Shown here piece by piece: positions 7,658 to 15,618 of a stretch of DNA of 30,755 nt. The stretch lies in the NCBI GenBank assembly GCA_049293015.1, contig JBATSB010000045.1, positions 1 through 30,755 of the forward strand. The letters run 5' to 3'. A program made the position numbers and the translations under genes. This DNA comes from UBA2330 sp049293015 (lineage in GTDB: Bacteria > Bacteroidota > Ignavibacteria > Tepidaquicellales > Tepidaquicellaceae). Below the pieces are notes generated by a model, which saw only the letters and a program-made list of their open reading frames with translations, was not told the DNA's origin and ran no database searches. How positions within the stretch are numbered: the first letter of the stretch is position 1; every line of letters begins with the position of its first letter.

Positions 7658-8872
7658 TTATTTATTTACAACAGAATTGTAAGATTCAATTACAGCACTA
7701 ATGATCTTTTTGACATTTTCATTAGAAAGCTGCGGATAAACAGGCAGGGTAATTACTCTGGAAAAATTATCATAACTGACTGGGAAATTTTTAATATCAA
7801 AATTTCTTTCCTTAAATATTTTCAGCATAGGCAATGGAATGAAATGAACATTTACCGCAACATTCTTTAGATTTATTTCTTCAATAATTGCATCACGCTG
7901 AACTTCGGAAATATTTTTTATTCTTAATAAATAAATATGATAAGATGATTCTCTACCTTCAGAGTCTGAAGGAGGAAGCTGAGCCCATTCAGTTTTCGAA
8001 AACGCTTCATTATATTTTTTAAAGATCTCTTTTCTTTTTTGTAAAAGATCGGTCGTATATTTTCTAATCTGTGCGAGCCCTACAGCAGCGCAAAGATCAC
8101 TCAGATTAATTTTAAAACCCGGATATACAATGTCATATTTCCAGTTACCTCCGAGAGATTTTGTAAACGCATCTTTTGTCTGACCATTTAGAGAAAGGAG
8201 TCTTAGCCAGTTATATAATTCATTGTTATCAAAAGGTGCAGCAAGATTCAGACAGATCGCACCGCCTTCAGCGGTAGTAACATTTTTCACAGCATGAAAT
8301 GAAAACACCGATACATCACAGAGTGAACCGCTTTCATTTCCATTATAACATGCACCAATAGAATGAGCGGCATCTGACATGACTAAAATTCTTCCGAGTT
8401 TATTCTGAACTTCACAATTTACAACAAACATTTTTTTTACTTCAGGATCTGAAATTAATTTATTTATACTTTCATAGTCACAGGGAAATCCTCCAATATC
8501 AACCGGTACTATAGCTTTTGTTTTTTCATTGATGAGCTTTTTCAATTTAGAAACATCGATACAGAAATTCTCATCACAGTCAGCCATAACCGGTGTCGCA
8601 CCGAGATGCATAACAGCAAGTGCAGTCGCGCAATAAGTATAAGCAGGAATAATTACTTCATCATCCGGACCAATTCCATACCAGTGTAACATAAGCATCA
8701 TAGCAGATGTAGCTGAATTTACACACAGTACATTTTCAACACCTGTAAGTTTTGCAACTTCTTTTTCAAGAGCTTTTACTTTTGGACCTGTAGTGATCCA
8801 TCCTGAATTTAACGAATCAAGAACTTCATTAATAACATCCTCATCAATATAAGGAGGTGAAAACGGGATCAT
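7658..8872 (-). CDS. DegT/DnrJ/EryC1-family PLP sugar aminotransferase
   Basis: 404 aa, normal length. The N-terminus carries SGWITTGPKVKALE (about 23-36), as in ArnB/PglE-type enzymes. SDAAHSIG (166-173) holds the PLP-ring Asp, and the Schiff-base lysine is K196 in SFHAVKN. YDIVYPGFKINLSDLCAA follows, as is usual in the family. It would transfer an amino group from glutamate to the 4-keto sugar made by the membrane 4,6-dehydratase. That gives a 4-amino-4,6-dideoxy-HexNAc, a precursor of bacillosamine-type sugars. No PglD-like acetyltransferase is adjacent. Its ATG overlaps the TGA of the GT-C gene by 4 bp. Substrate is inferred from context. Confidence 0.92.
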   Translation of the reverse strand: MIPFSPPYIDEDVINEVLDSLNSGWITTGPKVKALEKEVAKLTGVENVLCVNSATSAMMLMLHWYGIGPDDEVIIPAYTYCATALAVMHLGATPVMADCDENFCIDVSKLKKLINEKTKAIVPVDIGGFPCDYESINKLISDPEVKKMFVVNCEVQNKLGRILVMSDAAHSIGACYNGNESGSLCDVSVFSFHAVKNVTTAEGGAICLNLAAPFDNNELYNWLRLLSLNGQTKDAFTKSLGGNWKYDIVYPGFKINLSDLCAAVGLAQIRKYTTDLLQKRKEIFKKYNEAFSKTEWAQLPPSDSEGRESSYHIYLLRIKNISEVQRDAIIEEINLKNVAVNVHFIPLPMLKIFKERNFDIKNFPVSYDNFSRVITLPVYPQLSNENVKKIISAVIESYNSVVNK

Positions 8873-10473
8873 ATATTTTTATTTTTTAATTTCATATTTT
8901 TTAAATTCTGAATTAGTATTAATAAGAATGGAATACTGAAATAAACTGCAAACTCTACAGTATAGCTGTATCTCTCAAGTGACGATTCGACCATACTTAC
9001 TAAAAGTGCTTTTGATAAAAAGATCATAAATATCAGAAAAGCAATAAGTGCATCAGGGTCTGAAAATTTAGTTTTAAATAAAAGGAAAACACTTAAAATG
9101 AACATTGAAAAAAATCCAATATACCATACTAAATTTCTTAAAAAGAAATTGTAAAAACTCTCATAACATTCATAAACGGATTTCAAAAATGTATTTTCAA
9201 AAACTGCTGTATTTGTCTGCTCTAAAGAAATATAGTTTAATCTCTTTTGTTGAATAATCTCTTCATCAAGAAAATTCTTTACTTGTTCATTTACTGATCT
9301 GTCTGATGATATCTGAAGCCATTTCTTTTTTTCAAGTTCTTTAACAAACAATTCTCTGACTACATTCTTATTAAAACTATTTAGCAGCTGATCAAAATAT
9401 CTCAATTCTATTCCCAGATTTTTAAAAAAATAAATAAAGTTACAAGAAAAAAATTTAAGATATATAAGAGGATTTTTTTTAATTGCATCAACGGATACCA
9501 TTCTCATAAACGGCTGTACATCCAGATATTTTTTAGTTGAATCATCTCCCATCAAATTACCTGCAAAGTTCATCTGTCTGTGAAAATTGTCTTTAAAAAC
9601 ATTAAACAATTTTGTAACTCCATAATAATTTCTGATATATGATTTATCCTTTTTGGGAATTGAGTCGAGTGTTTGCTGAATTGCTGTATTTACAAATTGA
9701 GGATATTCATCTGATGTCTCCATAAACAGAATAGTAACTCCGGATAAATTTGCTTCTCCGAAAGGAGTTATAGTAAATTTATTAAGTGTGATATAATTGT
9801 AAGTGCAAAGAGAAATTATGATAACCGAAAAAGGAATTATTAATAAAACATATTTTATCAGACTGTATTTTTTTATTAAAAAATAAAAAAAAATCAACAT
9901 AATAATCCCTGCAAAAAATAGACCTGCCGGTCTGATCAGAATCAAAAAAGCTATTGATGCTGAGAATAAAACCCAGAACATATTTTTGTTTTCCTTAATA
10001 GAGATCATCATCAAAGCTGTACAAATTAACAGCATGTTTGTAAAAATTCCTTCAGTCAGTAATGCTGATTCAAATAGAAGAAAATATGAAGAAGTCATAT
10101 AAACAGTGAGGAAGATTGCAAAAACGACTGTAAATTTTTTATAAATTTTATCAAATAAAAATATTACAAGAATGCCTGTAAAAAGAGAAAAAGCACTTTG
10201 CATAACTGAAACTGCAAAAATGCTTTTCGAGAAAGTCCAGATCAATGCCAGGAAAAGAGGATAGCCGGGTGTCCTGATATCAAACAAAGGCATAACAGAA
10301 TTTAGAATTGAAAGGGCTGCTGCAATATAAGAAGCACTATCATTTGATAAAATATCTACATGGTAATATAAAAGGAATGGCAGCCTTGTAAATAAAAAAA
10401 ATACAAGAAAAATTCCAGTGCCTTTCAGAAAAGAGTTTCTACCGCTGAATAAAAAATTTCTTACTGTATTCAT
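8869..10473 (-). CDS. GT-C fold membrane glycosyltransferase (ArnT/PMT-like)
   Basis: 534 aa integral membrane protein with about ten or more hydrophobic segments. After the first membrane segment comes an acidic loop, HVDILSNDSASY (~38-49), then DIRTPGYPLFLAL (65-77). That arrangement is typical of GT39/GT83-like enzymes using polyprenyl-phosphate sugars. A long polar region, roughly residues 250-440, would lie outside the cytoplasm. It probably adds a sugar or branch to the lipid-linked glycan on the periplasmic side. The DPM-like GT2 immediately upstream (10470-11354, ATGA overlap) is a natural source of the polyprenyl-P-sugar donor, as in GtrB-type systems. The exact sugar cannot be read from the sequence. 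Confidence 0.83.
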   Translation of the reverse strand: MNTVRNFLFSGRNSFLKGTGIFLVFFLFTRLPFLLYYHVDILSNDSASYIAAALSILNSVMPLFDIRTPGYPLFLALIWTFSKSIFAVSVMQSAFSLFTGILVIFLFDKIYKKFTVVFAIFLTVYMTSSYFLLFESALLTEGIFTNMLLICTALMMISIKENKNMFWVLFSASIAFLILIRPAGLFFAGIIMLIFFYFLIKKYSLIKYVLLIIPFSVIIISLCTYNYITLNKFTITPFGEANLSGVTILFMETSDEYPQFVNTAIQQTLDSIPKKDKSYIRNYYGVTKLFNVFKDNFHRQMNFAGNLMGDDSTKKYLDVQPFMRMVSVDAIKKNPLIYLKFFSCNFIYFFKNLGIELRYFDQLLNSFNKNVVRELFVKELEKKKWLQISSDRSVNEQVKNFLDEEIIQQKRLNYISLEQTNTAVFENTFLKSVYECYESFYNFFLRNLVWYIGFFSMFILSVFLLFKTKFSDPDALIAFLIFMIFLSKALLVSMVESSLERYSYTVEFAVYFSIPFLLILIQNLKNMKLKNKNI

Positions 10474-11354
10474 CTAAACCGGTTTTTTAAATCATCTGTT
10501 ACCATCAAATGTTTTAACTGAACAGAGATTAGACCCATTCCAAACATTAGAATAGAAAGAAGTATACTACCAAGCCCGAGATAAAATGTAATAGGCATTC
10601 GGAATATAAGTGAAAAAATAAAATTAACTCCTGCAAATGCAAGCAAAGCCAGACAAAACACTATAAATATTTTTATCGGATTGTAAAAAAGAATTGCTTC
10701 AGTAATAAACTGCAGAGTACGCATAGAATCCCTGAATAATTTCACTTTTGTTTTGCCTTCTCTTTTTTTATAATCAATCGGTATATATTTTACATACATT
10801 GCATTCATCATATAAGCTAATGTAAGAGATGTTGTAAAGCTAAATGTATTGCAAAGTTTAGAAAAATATGGAAGTACTTTTTCCTTTGAGAATACTCTAA
10901 GTCCTGAATTAATATCATCGATCTTTCTTCCGGCAGAATATTCTACAAGTTTTTTAAGAATAAGTCTGAGGATTTTTTTCTTAAAAGATTCATCATAATT
11001 CTCACCCTGTCTCGCACCTACGATCATATCAAAACCTTTATTATATTCACTGACTAAAACCGGTATCATCTCGAGTGGATAAGTACCGTCAGCATCTGTA
11101 ATAACAATAGTATCATGAGATGCAGCTTCAATTCCGTCTTTTAAAGATTTACCATATCCGATGTTATGAGGATGTCTGATCGTAACAGCACCTGCTTTTT
11201 CGCTCATCTCAGCCGTCCTGTCGGTAGAACCGTCATCGACTACTATGATCTCTATGTCTCCAAGATTATTTAATTCAGCAACTTTTTTAATATCAAATAC
11301 AGTCATCGCTATTACACTTCCTTCATTGTATGCAGGTATCACTACAGAGATCAT
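10470..11354 (-). CDS. GT2 polyprenyl-phosphate glycosyltransferase, DPM1/GtrB-like
   Basis: 294 aa. The GT-A fold begins at residue 1 with MISVVIPAYNEG. VVDDGSTD (38-45) is the nucleotide-binding motif and TDADGTYP (86-93) is the metal-binding DxD motif. Two membrane segments (about 226-251 and 256-280) follow. The order matches GtrB/dolichol-phosphate-mannose synthase relatives that charge undecaprenyl phosphate with one sugar. It overlaps the GT-C gene by 4 bp and is 7 bp from the preceding methyltransferase gene. The pair probably works as donor-maker and donor-user. A direct chain-extending GT2 is less likely but not excluded. Confidence 0.9.
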   Translation of the reverse strand: MISVVIPAYNEGSVIAMTVFDIKKVAELNNLGDIEIIVVDDGSTDRTAEMSEKAGAVTIRHPHNIGYGKSLKDGIEAASHDTIVITDADGTYPLEMIPVLVSEYNKGFDMIVGARQGENYDESFKKKILRLILKKLVEYSAGRKIDDINSGLRVFSKEKVLPYFSKLCNTFSFTTSLTLAYMMNAMYVKYIPIDYKKREGKTKVKLFRDSMRTLQFITEAILFYNPIKIFIVFCLALLAFAGVNFIFSLIFRMPITFYLGLGSILLSILMFGMGLISVQLKHLMVTDDLKNRFR

Positions 11355-11361
11355 ATTCTAA

Positions 11362-12057
11362 TTAAATTTTATTTTTTTTAAAAATACTGATCAGAGAAAT
11401 TCCGATCGGGTTACTTACAGGTAAAAAAATTTTTGAAAATGGGACTATATATTTATCAAACATTCCTATCTCACCTTCTGTATCGTTGATGTTATCTGAC
11501 TTTAAAGCTTTGTAAACAACCCAGTATCCAATTGCTCCGACCGGATTAAAATAATACTGTCTTATTAAATTTATATCAACAGATAATCTAAGTGTATTCA
11601 TCATTTTTTTATCATATCTTTTAAAATGTCCTGCAGCTTTATCAAAATTTGAGTATAAAAATTTATGTGAAGGTACAAGATGAAACAGTACTCCGCCTGG
11701 CTTTAAGAGCGATAATAATTTTGCAAAAAAATTAACATCATCCTTTACATGCTCCATTACATTCATACATAATATAAAATCAAACTCTCCATTTACTTCA
11801 ATAAGGTCAATACATTCTATCCTGACATTTTCATTAAATTCTTTTTTTCTGATATGTTCGATAGCAGGTGCTGAGATATCAATACAGTAAAGAGAATCGA
11901 ATTTACTTTTCTCTGTAATAAGTTTTGTAAACGAGCCAACACCACAACCGACTTCAAGCACGTCACCTTTTATATATTTCTCAAACTGTTCAAAAGTCCA
12001 CTGATTATAATTAGTAGCTTTCTGCATTTGTTCGGCTGATGTAAAAAGTTCTGACAT
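11362..12057 (-). CDS. Class I SAM-dependent methyltransferase
   Basis: 231 aa. Motif I VLEVGCGVGSF is at 33-43, followed by an acidic residue in CIDIS after the second strand. CMNVMEHVKDD marks motif IV, and LLKPGGVLFHLVPS (~145-158 region) is the late-domain strand. This is the UbiG/Methyltransf_11 type of fold. In a polysaccharide locus it most likely methylates a hydroxyl or carboxyl of the glycan or of its lipid-linked precursor. Its ATG directly follows the TAA of the acyltransferase gene with no spacer, so translation is probably coupled. Substrate unknown. Confidence 0.85.
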   Translation of the reverse strand: MSELFTSAEQMQKATNYNQWTFEQFEKYIKGDVLEVGCGVGSFTKLITEKSKFDSLYCIDISAPAIEHIRKKEFNENVRIECIDLIEVNGEFDFILCMNVMEHVKDDVNFFAKLLSLLKPGGVLFHLVPSHKFLYSNFDKAAGHFKRYDKKMMNTLRLSVDINLIRQYYFNPVGAIGYWVVYKALKSDNINDTEGEIGMFDKYIVPFSKIFLPVSNPIGISLISIFKKNKI

Positions 12058-12720
12058 TTATTCTTCTTCGATTTCTTTTATAAATACTGCCGGATTACCT
12101 GCATATATACTGAATGGTTTTACTTCATTATTGACGACACTTCCGGCACCAATGATCGAACCTTTACCGATCCGGACACCTTTCATTATAAAACAGTTTG
12201 CGCCGATCCAAACATCATCCTCTATCACTACGGATTTTCTTCTGATCTTATCCCACCTTTTCAGTCTGTTCTTGTATGGAACATTGTGAGAATTCGTATC
12301 CATAATTACTGTGTTTGCTCCGATCATAATCCGATTTCCGAGAGTAATACTTTCTTCACTAATGATAGAAGTGCCGTTAAGATAGACTTCATCACCTGTA
12401 ATAATCTTACCCGATTTTGATGTCCTCAAAAACACACCGCCTGCAATATTGCCTGAGTTATAACCGCATTTGGCAGAGATCAATCGCATATTATTTCCCA
12501 GAGTAATAGATCCTTTATTTTCAATTCTTGGCAATCCGAAAACTTTTATACCTTTTCCATATTTAACTCCGTTTAAGTTCAATACTATTTTCATAAAAGG
12601 TGAAGTCAAAAAAGTAATGACTTTAGAAAAATGAAGGAACCCGTCTTTCAACAATTCAAAATAATTATCATTGCCGGTGTCAAATTTCAGTTTTTCATTA
12701 TATTTAAATAGAAAACTCAA
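12058..12720 (-). CDS. Left-handed beta-helix (hexapeptide) O-acyltransferase
   Basis: 220 aa. An N-terminal amphipathic stretch (1-48) is followed by hexapeptide repeats from about residue 60 (ITLGNNM, ITLGNRIMIGANTVI). The DTNSHNV loop has the likely catalytic H145. WIGANCFIMKGVRIGKGSIIG comes next, and the usual YAGNPA end precedes a short tail. These are features of WcaF/maltose-acetyltransferase relatives that move acetyl (or another acyl group) from acyl-CoA to sugar hydroxyls. It is not PglD-like, since there is no Rossmann-like domain before the helix. The start is TTG at 12718-12720, immediately after an in-frame TAA; the next Met is residue 43. It lies 16 bp after the upstream methyltransferase gene. 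Confidence 0.87.
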   Translation of the reverse strand: MSFLFKYNEKLKFDTGNDNYFELLKDGFLHFSKVITFLTSPFMKIVLNLNGVKYGKGIKVFGLPRIENKGSITLGNNMRLISAKCGYNSGNIAGGVFLRTSKSGKIITGDEVYLNGTSIISEESITLGNRIMIGANTVIMDTNSHNVPYKNRLKRWDKIRRKSVVIEDDVWIGANCFIMKGVRIGKGSIIGAGSVVNNEVKPFSIYAGNPAVFIKEIEEE

Positions 12721-12736
12721 TTATCAAATTAAATTT

Positions 12737-13534
12737 TTATTTCTTAACGCCGCTGCCACTCCAGCTAACACCTTTGTAAGCATTAATATTTACATCATCA
12801 TATTCTTCAGTGTTAAACCAATCAGAGATTCTTTTTTTGTTAATAAAGTCAACCTGAGGAGCATTCAATTTATCAAATACATTTAGAGTATTTCTTTCAA
12901 ATGACATTTTTCTAAAGTTACCAAAATATTCATAAAATGGCAGAAATTTCAAAGGAAGTTTATAAAGTGTATAAACAGGCATATATAATATCGCAGTTAT
13001 GAATTTCGAAAGTCTGAGTAGATTTTTTCTGTTCATATTTTTAAGAAAAATTTTACGCACAGGCTCGACTCCATACTTTACTAACGAATTACCTTCTTCT
13101 GAATAAACCCAAACAATTGTTTTTCCTCCTGATTTGGTATGCTTCATCATATTCTTAAATGTTTTATCCGGATCATCTGTATGATGTACGACTCCAATTG
13201 AAAAGACAATGTCGAATTTTTTTCCGAGATCCATTTTTGCAATATCAGCTTCTACAAAATCAATATTATTAAAATCCTTATTTCTTTCTTTTGCAATATG
13301 AGTTGTATTAAGATCTACAGAAGTAATACTTTTTGCATACGGTGCAATAAAGGATGTATGTTGTCCGCCGCCACATCCACATTCGAGAATTTCTTTATCT
13401 TTAAAATCATCAAGTGTATTCGGAAGTATCCAGTCTTTGAAAAGGAAGAGTTCATTGTCTTTCAGAAGAGTCCACTGTTCATTCCACTCTGACTGTTTAT
13501 TTTGTATTTCAGTTAAACTTTCTGTCATATACAT
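12737..13534 (-). CDS. Class I SAM-dependent methyltransferase
   Basis: About 265 aa from the ATG at 13534. Motif I EILECGCGGGQHTSF lies about 50 residues in, with an acidic SVDLN strand next, EADIAKMD, then SIGVVHHTDDPDKTF (motif IV region). The C-terminal third is basic and hydrophobic, perhaps membrane-contacting. The open frame runs up to 13576, but the encoded start MASMEMM... would overlap the amidotransferase gene by 68 bp. ATGs at 13534 or 13528 reduce the overlap to 26 or 20 bp and give MYMTESL or MTESL, so I prefer one of them. The role is probably sugar or aglycone methylation in the same pathway; the substrate is unknown. Confidence 0.84.
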   Translation of the reverse strand: MYMTESLTEIQNKQSEWNEQWTLLKDNELFLFKDWILPNTLDDFKDKEILECGCGGGQHTSFIAPYAKSITSVDLNTTHIAKERNKDFNNIDFVEADIAKMDLGKKFDIVFSIGVVHHTDDPDKTFKNMMKHTKSGGKTIVWVYSEEGNSLVKYGVEPVRKIFLKNMNRKNLLRLSKFITAILYMPVYTLYKLPLKFLPFYEYFGNFRKMSFERNTLNVFDKLNAPQVDFINKKRISDWFNTEEYDDVNINAYKGVSWSGSGVKK

Positions 13535-15287
13535 ATTTATTAAAAGTCTTGAATTCATCATTTCCATTGATGCCAATCCATTCTCCGACGGGCGAATTGA
13601 ATCCGCTTTTCTTTTTGTTAATTACAAATTCCGGAACAACATCTTTTAAAGCTTTTTTCAAAATATATTTAAGCTGCATACCTTTCATTTTTTTTTCAGA
13701 AGGAATAGACGACACATATTCCACCAGTTCAGGATCGAGATAAGGGCTACGTGCTTCTATGCTGCTATGCATTGTAGTCCTGTCAACTTTTACCAGTATG
13801 TCATCAGTCAGCCAAGTCATCCCATCCACATATAAATTTCTGTCGAGTGAATCGAGATCTTTTCCAATTTCATAATATTTTTTAAAGGTGTTGTAAGGAT
13901 CAGTTTCATAGATGAGATCTTTATATTCTTTCCCAAGAATTTCAATTCTTTCCTCAGGAGAAAAGAACTGTCTCCAAAGGTAATGAGCTTTTTCAGGAGA
14001 ATGCAAAGCACCATTCAGAAACTGCTTTTGCTTATACTGCCAGTTAAGTTTATTTTTATTTTTACTATTACTGTTAAGACCTATAATAAATCTTTTAATT
14101 GTATCAGGTATAGGTTTTGCAAAATTATAATATTTATCAGCTTTATAAGTAATGTACCCTGCAAAGATCTCGTCAGCACCGTCTCCACTGAGAACTACAG
14201 TTACATAATCTGAAGCTAATTTTGAAACTTCGATCATGGGTATGAGAGAATTATCAGCAAACGGTTCATCAAAAACATCAACGGCATTGTTAAGAAAATC
14301 CAGTTCGTTTTTTATGTCACAGATAATTCCGTGATGACTGGTTCCGATAAATTCTGCCGCCCTGTCGGCATCGGGAAGTTCATTATAGCTTTTTTGATTA
14401 AAGCCTACACTAAAAGTATGCAATTCACCTTTATGAAATTTTTTCATCAAAGCAACTATGGAAGTAGAATCTAAACCACCGCTGAGAAAAGCTCCAACAG
14501 GAACATCGCTGATCATTCTACGTTTTACTGATTCTTCAAGCAGATATAAAATTTTACTGCAAGTATCCTCATCGGAATCTTTATTTTTGATTCTGAATGA
14601 ATCTGAATAATCCCAGTACCTGACATTAGAAATTTTATTTCCCGAATCAGAAATTTTCATAAAATGAGCAGCTTCTAATTTGAAAATATTTTTATAAATA
14701 GTAAGCGGCGCAAGAATATAACCAATTGCCAGATAGCAATTCAATGCTTCGTAAGATAACTCAGGAGAAAAAGTTTTATCTTCTTTAAATGCTTTCAGTT
14801 CAGATGCGAATGTGATATTTTTATTTTTATCAAAATAATAGAACAAAGGTTTTTTCCCAAATTTGTCACGAGCTAAAATCAACTCTTTAAGTTTTGAATC
14901 CCATATAGCAAGTGAGAACATACCGTTGAACAATTTGAAACAATCCGTACCGAATTTATGATATGCATAAATTATTACTTCAGTATCAGAATTAGTTTTA
15001 AAAGAATATCCAAGTTGAATGAGGTCATTTTTAATTTCACGGAAATTATATATTTCACCGTTATACACAATATTAAATCTTTCATCCTCGGAAGACATAG
15101 GCTGATTGGCATTTGCAGACAGGTCGATAATGGAAAGTCTTCTGTGTCCAAATACGATATCACCAAAAGATTTCACGCCTTGATTATCTGGTCCTCTGTG
15201 TTTTATGGATTTACACATGCGTGAAACGGTTGAGACTGTTTCTTCGCTGACGCCGTTCCACTCAGATTTTCCTGCTATACCGCACAT
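13509..15287 (-). CDS. asnB: Asparagine-synthase-type glutamine amidotransferase
   Basis: 592 aa. The N-terminal Ntn glutaminase domain has the nucleophile Cys2 (MCGIAGK), HRRLSIIDLS (~48-57), NGEIYN (76-81) and SDTEV (100-104). The ATP-pyrophosphatase domain has the PP-loop SGGLDS at 269-274 and later DEPFADNS and LSGDGADEIFAGY. The C-terminal EARSPYLDPELVEYV segment is intact, so it should be active. The fold makes amides from carboxyl groups with glutamine as nitrogen donor. True asparagine synthetase is possible. However, position in a glycan locus with a second paralogue (23486-25363) and a uronic-acid epimerase (15619-16578) favours a WbpS-like role amidating a uronic acid. It is the first gene after the 331-bp palindrome-bearing gap. 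Confidence 0.9.
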   Translation of the reverse strand: MCGIAGKSEWNGVSEETVSTVSRMCKSIKHRGPDNQGVKSFGDIVFGHRRLSIIDLSANANQPMSSEDERFNIVYNGEIYNFREIKNDLIQLGYSFKTNSDTEVIIYAYHKFGTDCFKLFNGMFSLAIWDSKLKELILARDKFGKKPLFYYFDKNKNITFASELKAFKEDKTFSPELSYEALNCYLAIGYILAPLTIYKNIFKLEAAHFMKISDSGNKISNVRYWDYSDSFRIKNKDSDEDTCSKILYLLEESVKRRMISDVPVGAFLSGGLDSTSIVALMKKFHKGELHTFSVGFNQKSYNELPDADRAAEFIGTSHHGIICDIKNELDFLNNAVDVFDEPFADNSLIPMIEVSKLASDYVTVVLSGDGADEIFAGYITYKADKYYNFAKPIPDTIKRFIIGLNSNSKNKNKLNWQYKQKQFLNGALHSPEKAHYLWRQFFSPEERIEILGKEYKDLIYETDPYNTFKKYYEIGKDLDSLDRNLYVDGMTWLTDDILVKVDRTTMHSSIEARSPYLDPELVEYVSSIPSEKKMKGMQLKYILKKALKDVVPEFVINKKKSGFNSPVGEWIGINGNDEFKTFNKYVYDRKFN

Positions 15288-15337
15288 ATATAAATATATA
15301 TTATATTAAGACAGTGATTAAAAATTGTAGTTTTTTG

Positions 15338-15359
15338 AGAAACGGTTTTAACCGTTTCT
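15338..15359. repeat. 22-bp palindrome, copy 1
   Basis: Half-site AGAAACGGTT, a central TT, then AACCGTTTCT. It is the exact reverse complement of copy 3 (15582-15603) and differs from copy 2 only at the central bases. Flanking sequence is not conserved among the copies. Confidence 0.9.
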
Positions 15360-15460
15360 ATTCAAGTGGAATCTTGAATTGGGATAAGCCTAATCTTATT
15401 TAAAGTGTTATAGTTTAAATATATTACCAATTCTTTTCGAAGAAATTCAATTCTATCGAA

Positions 15461-15482
15461 AGAAACGGTTTAAACCGTTTCT
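15461..15482. repeat. 22-bp palindrome, copy 2
   Basis: A perfect palindrome made of AGAAACGGTTT and AAACCGTTTCT. Its centre is 123 bp from copy 1 and 121 bp from copy 3. Perfect symmetry would suit a homodimeric DNA-binding protein or a cruciform/hairpin. Confidence 0.9.
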
Positions 15483-15581
15483 GAATAAGAAAATCAAACT
15501 TCTACTATTCCCAAAACAATTTCTCATCATTTCTAATAAATAAAGTAAATAATTAACCTATTTTATTTCCTATTTCTTAAC

Positions 15582-15603
15582 AGAAACGGTTAAAACCGTT
15601 TCT
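15582..15603. repeat. 22-bp palindrome, copy 3
   Basis: AGAAACGGTTAA followed by AACCGTTTCT, identical to copy 1 on the opposite strand. It lies 15 bp beyond the stop codon of the epimerase gene (15619). There is no T tract behind it, so it does not look like an intrinsic terminator. Confidence 0.9.
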
Positions 15604-15618
15604 CCAAACTTTTCAACA

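Larger units (their letters stand above)
15288..15618. other. 331-bp gene-free gap inside the cluster
   Basis: No coding frame or RNA gene is apparent. The gap holds three 22-bp palindromes, listed separately. Small hairpins include TTCAAG/CTTGAA (15361-15378) and ATAAG/CTTAT (about 15384-15399), each with a 6-nt loop. None is followed by a T tract on either strand, so I do not call a terminator. This is the largest gap between genes in the window and is the likeliest internal regulatory point, with a promoter for the amidotransferase gene possible but not identifiable. Confidence 0.6.

Noticed and set aside
15338..15603. A short CRISPR made of the three 22-bp palindromes
   Set aside because: Spacers of about 100 bp, only three copies, and full palindromic symmetry do not fit CRISPR repeats.
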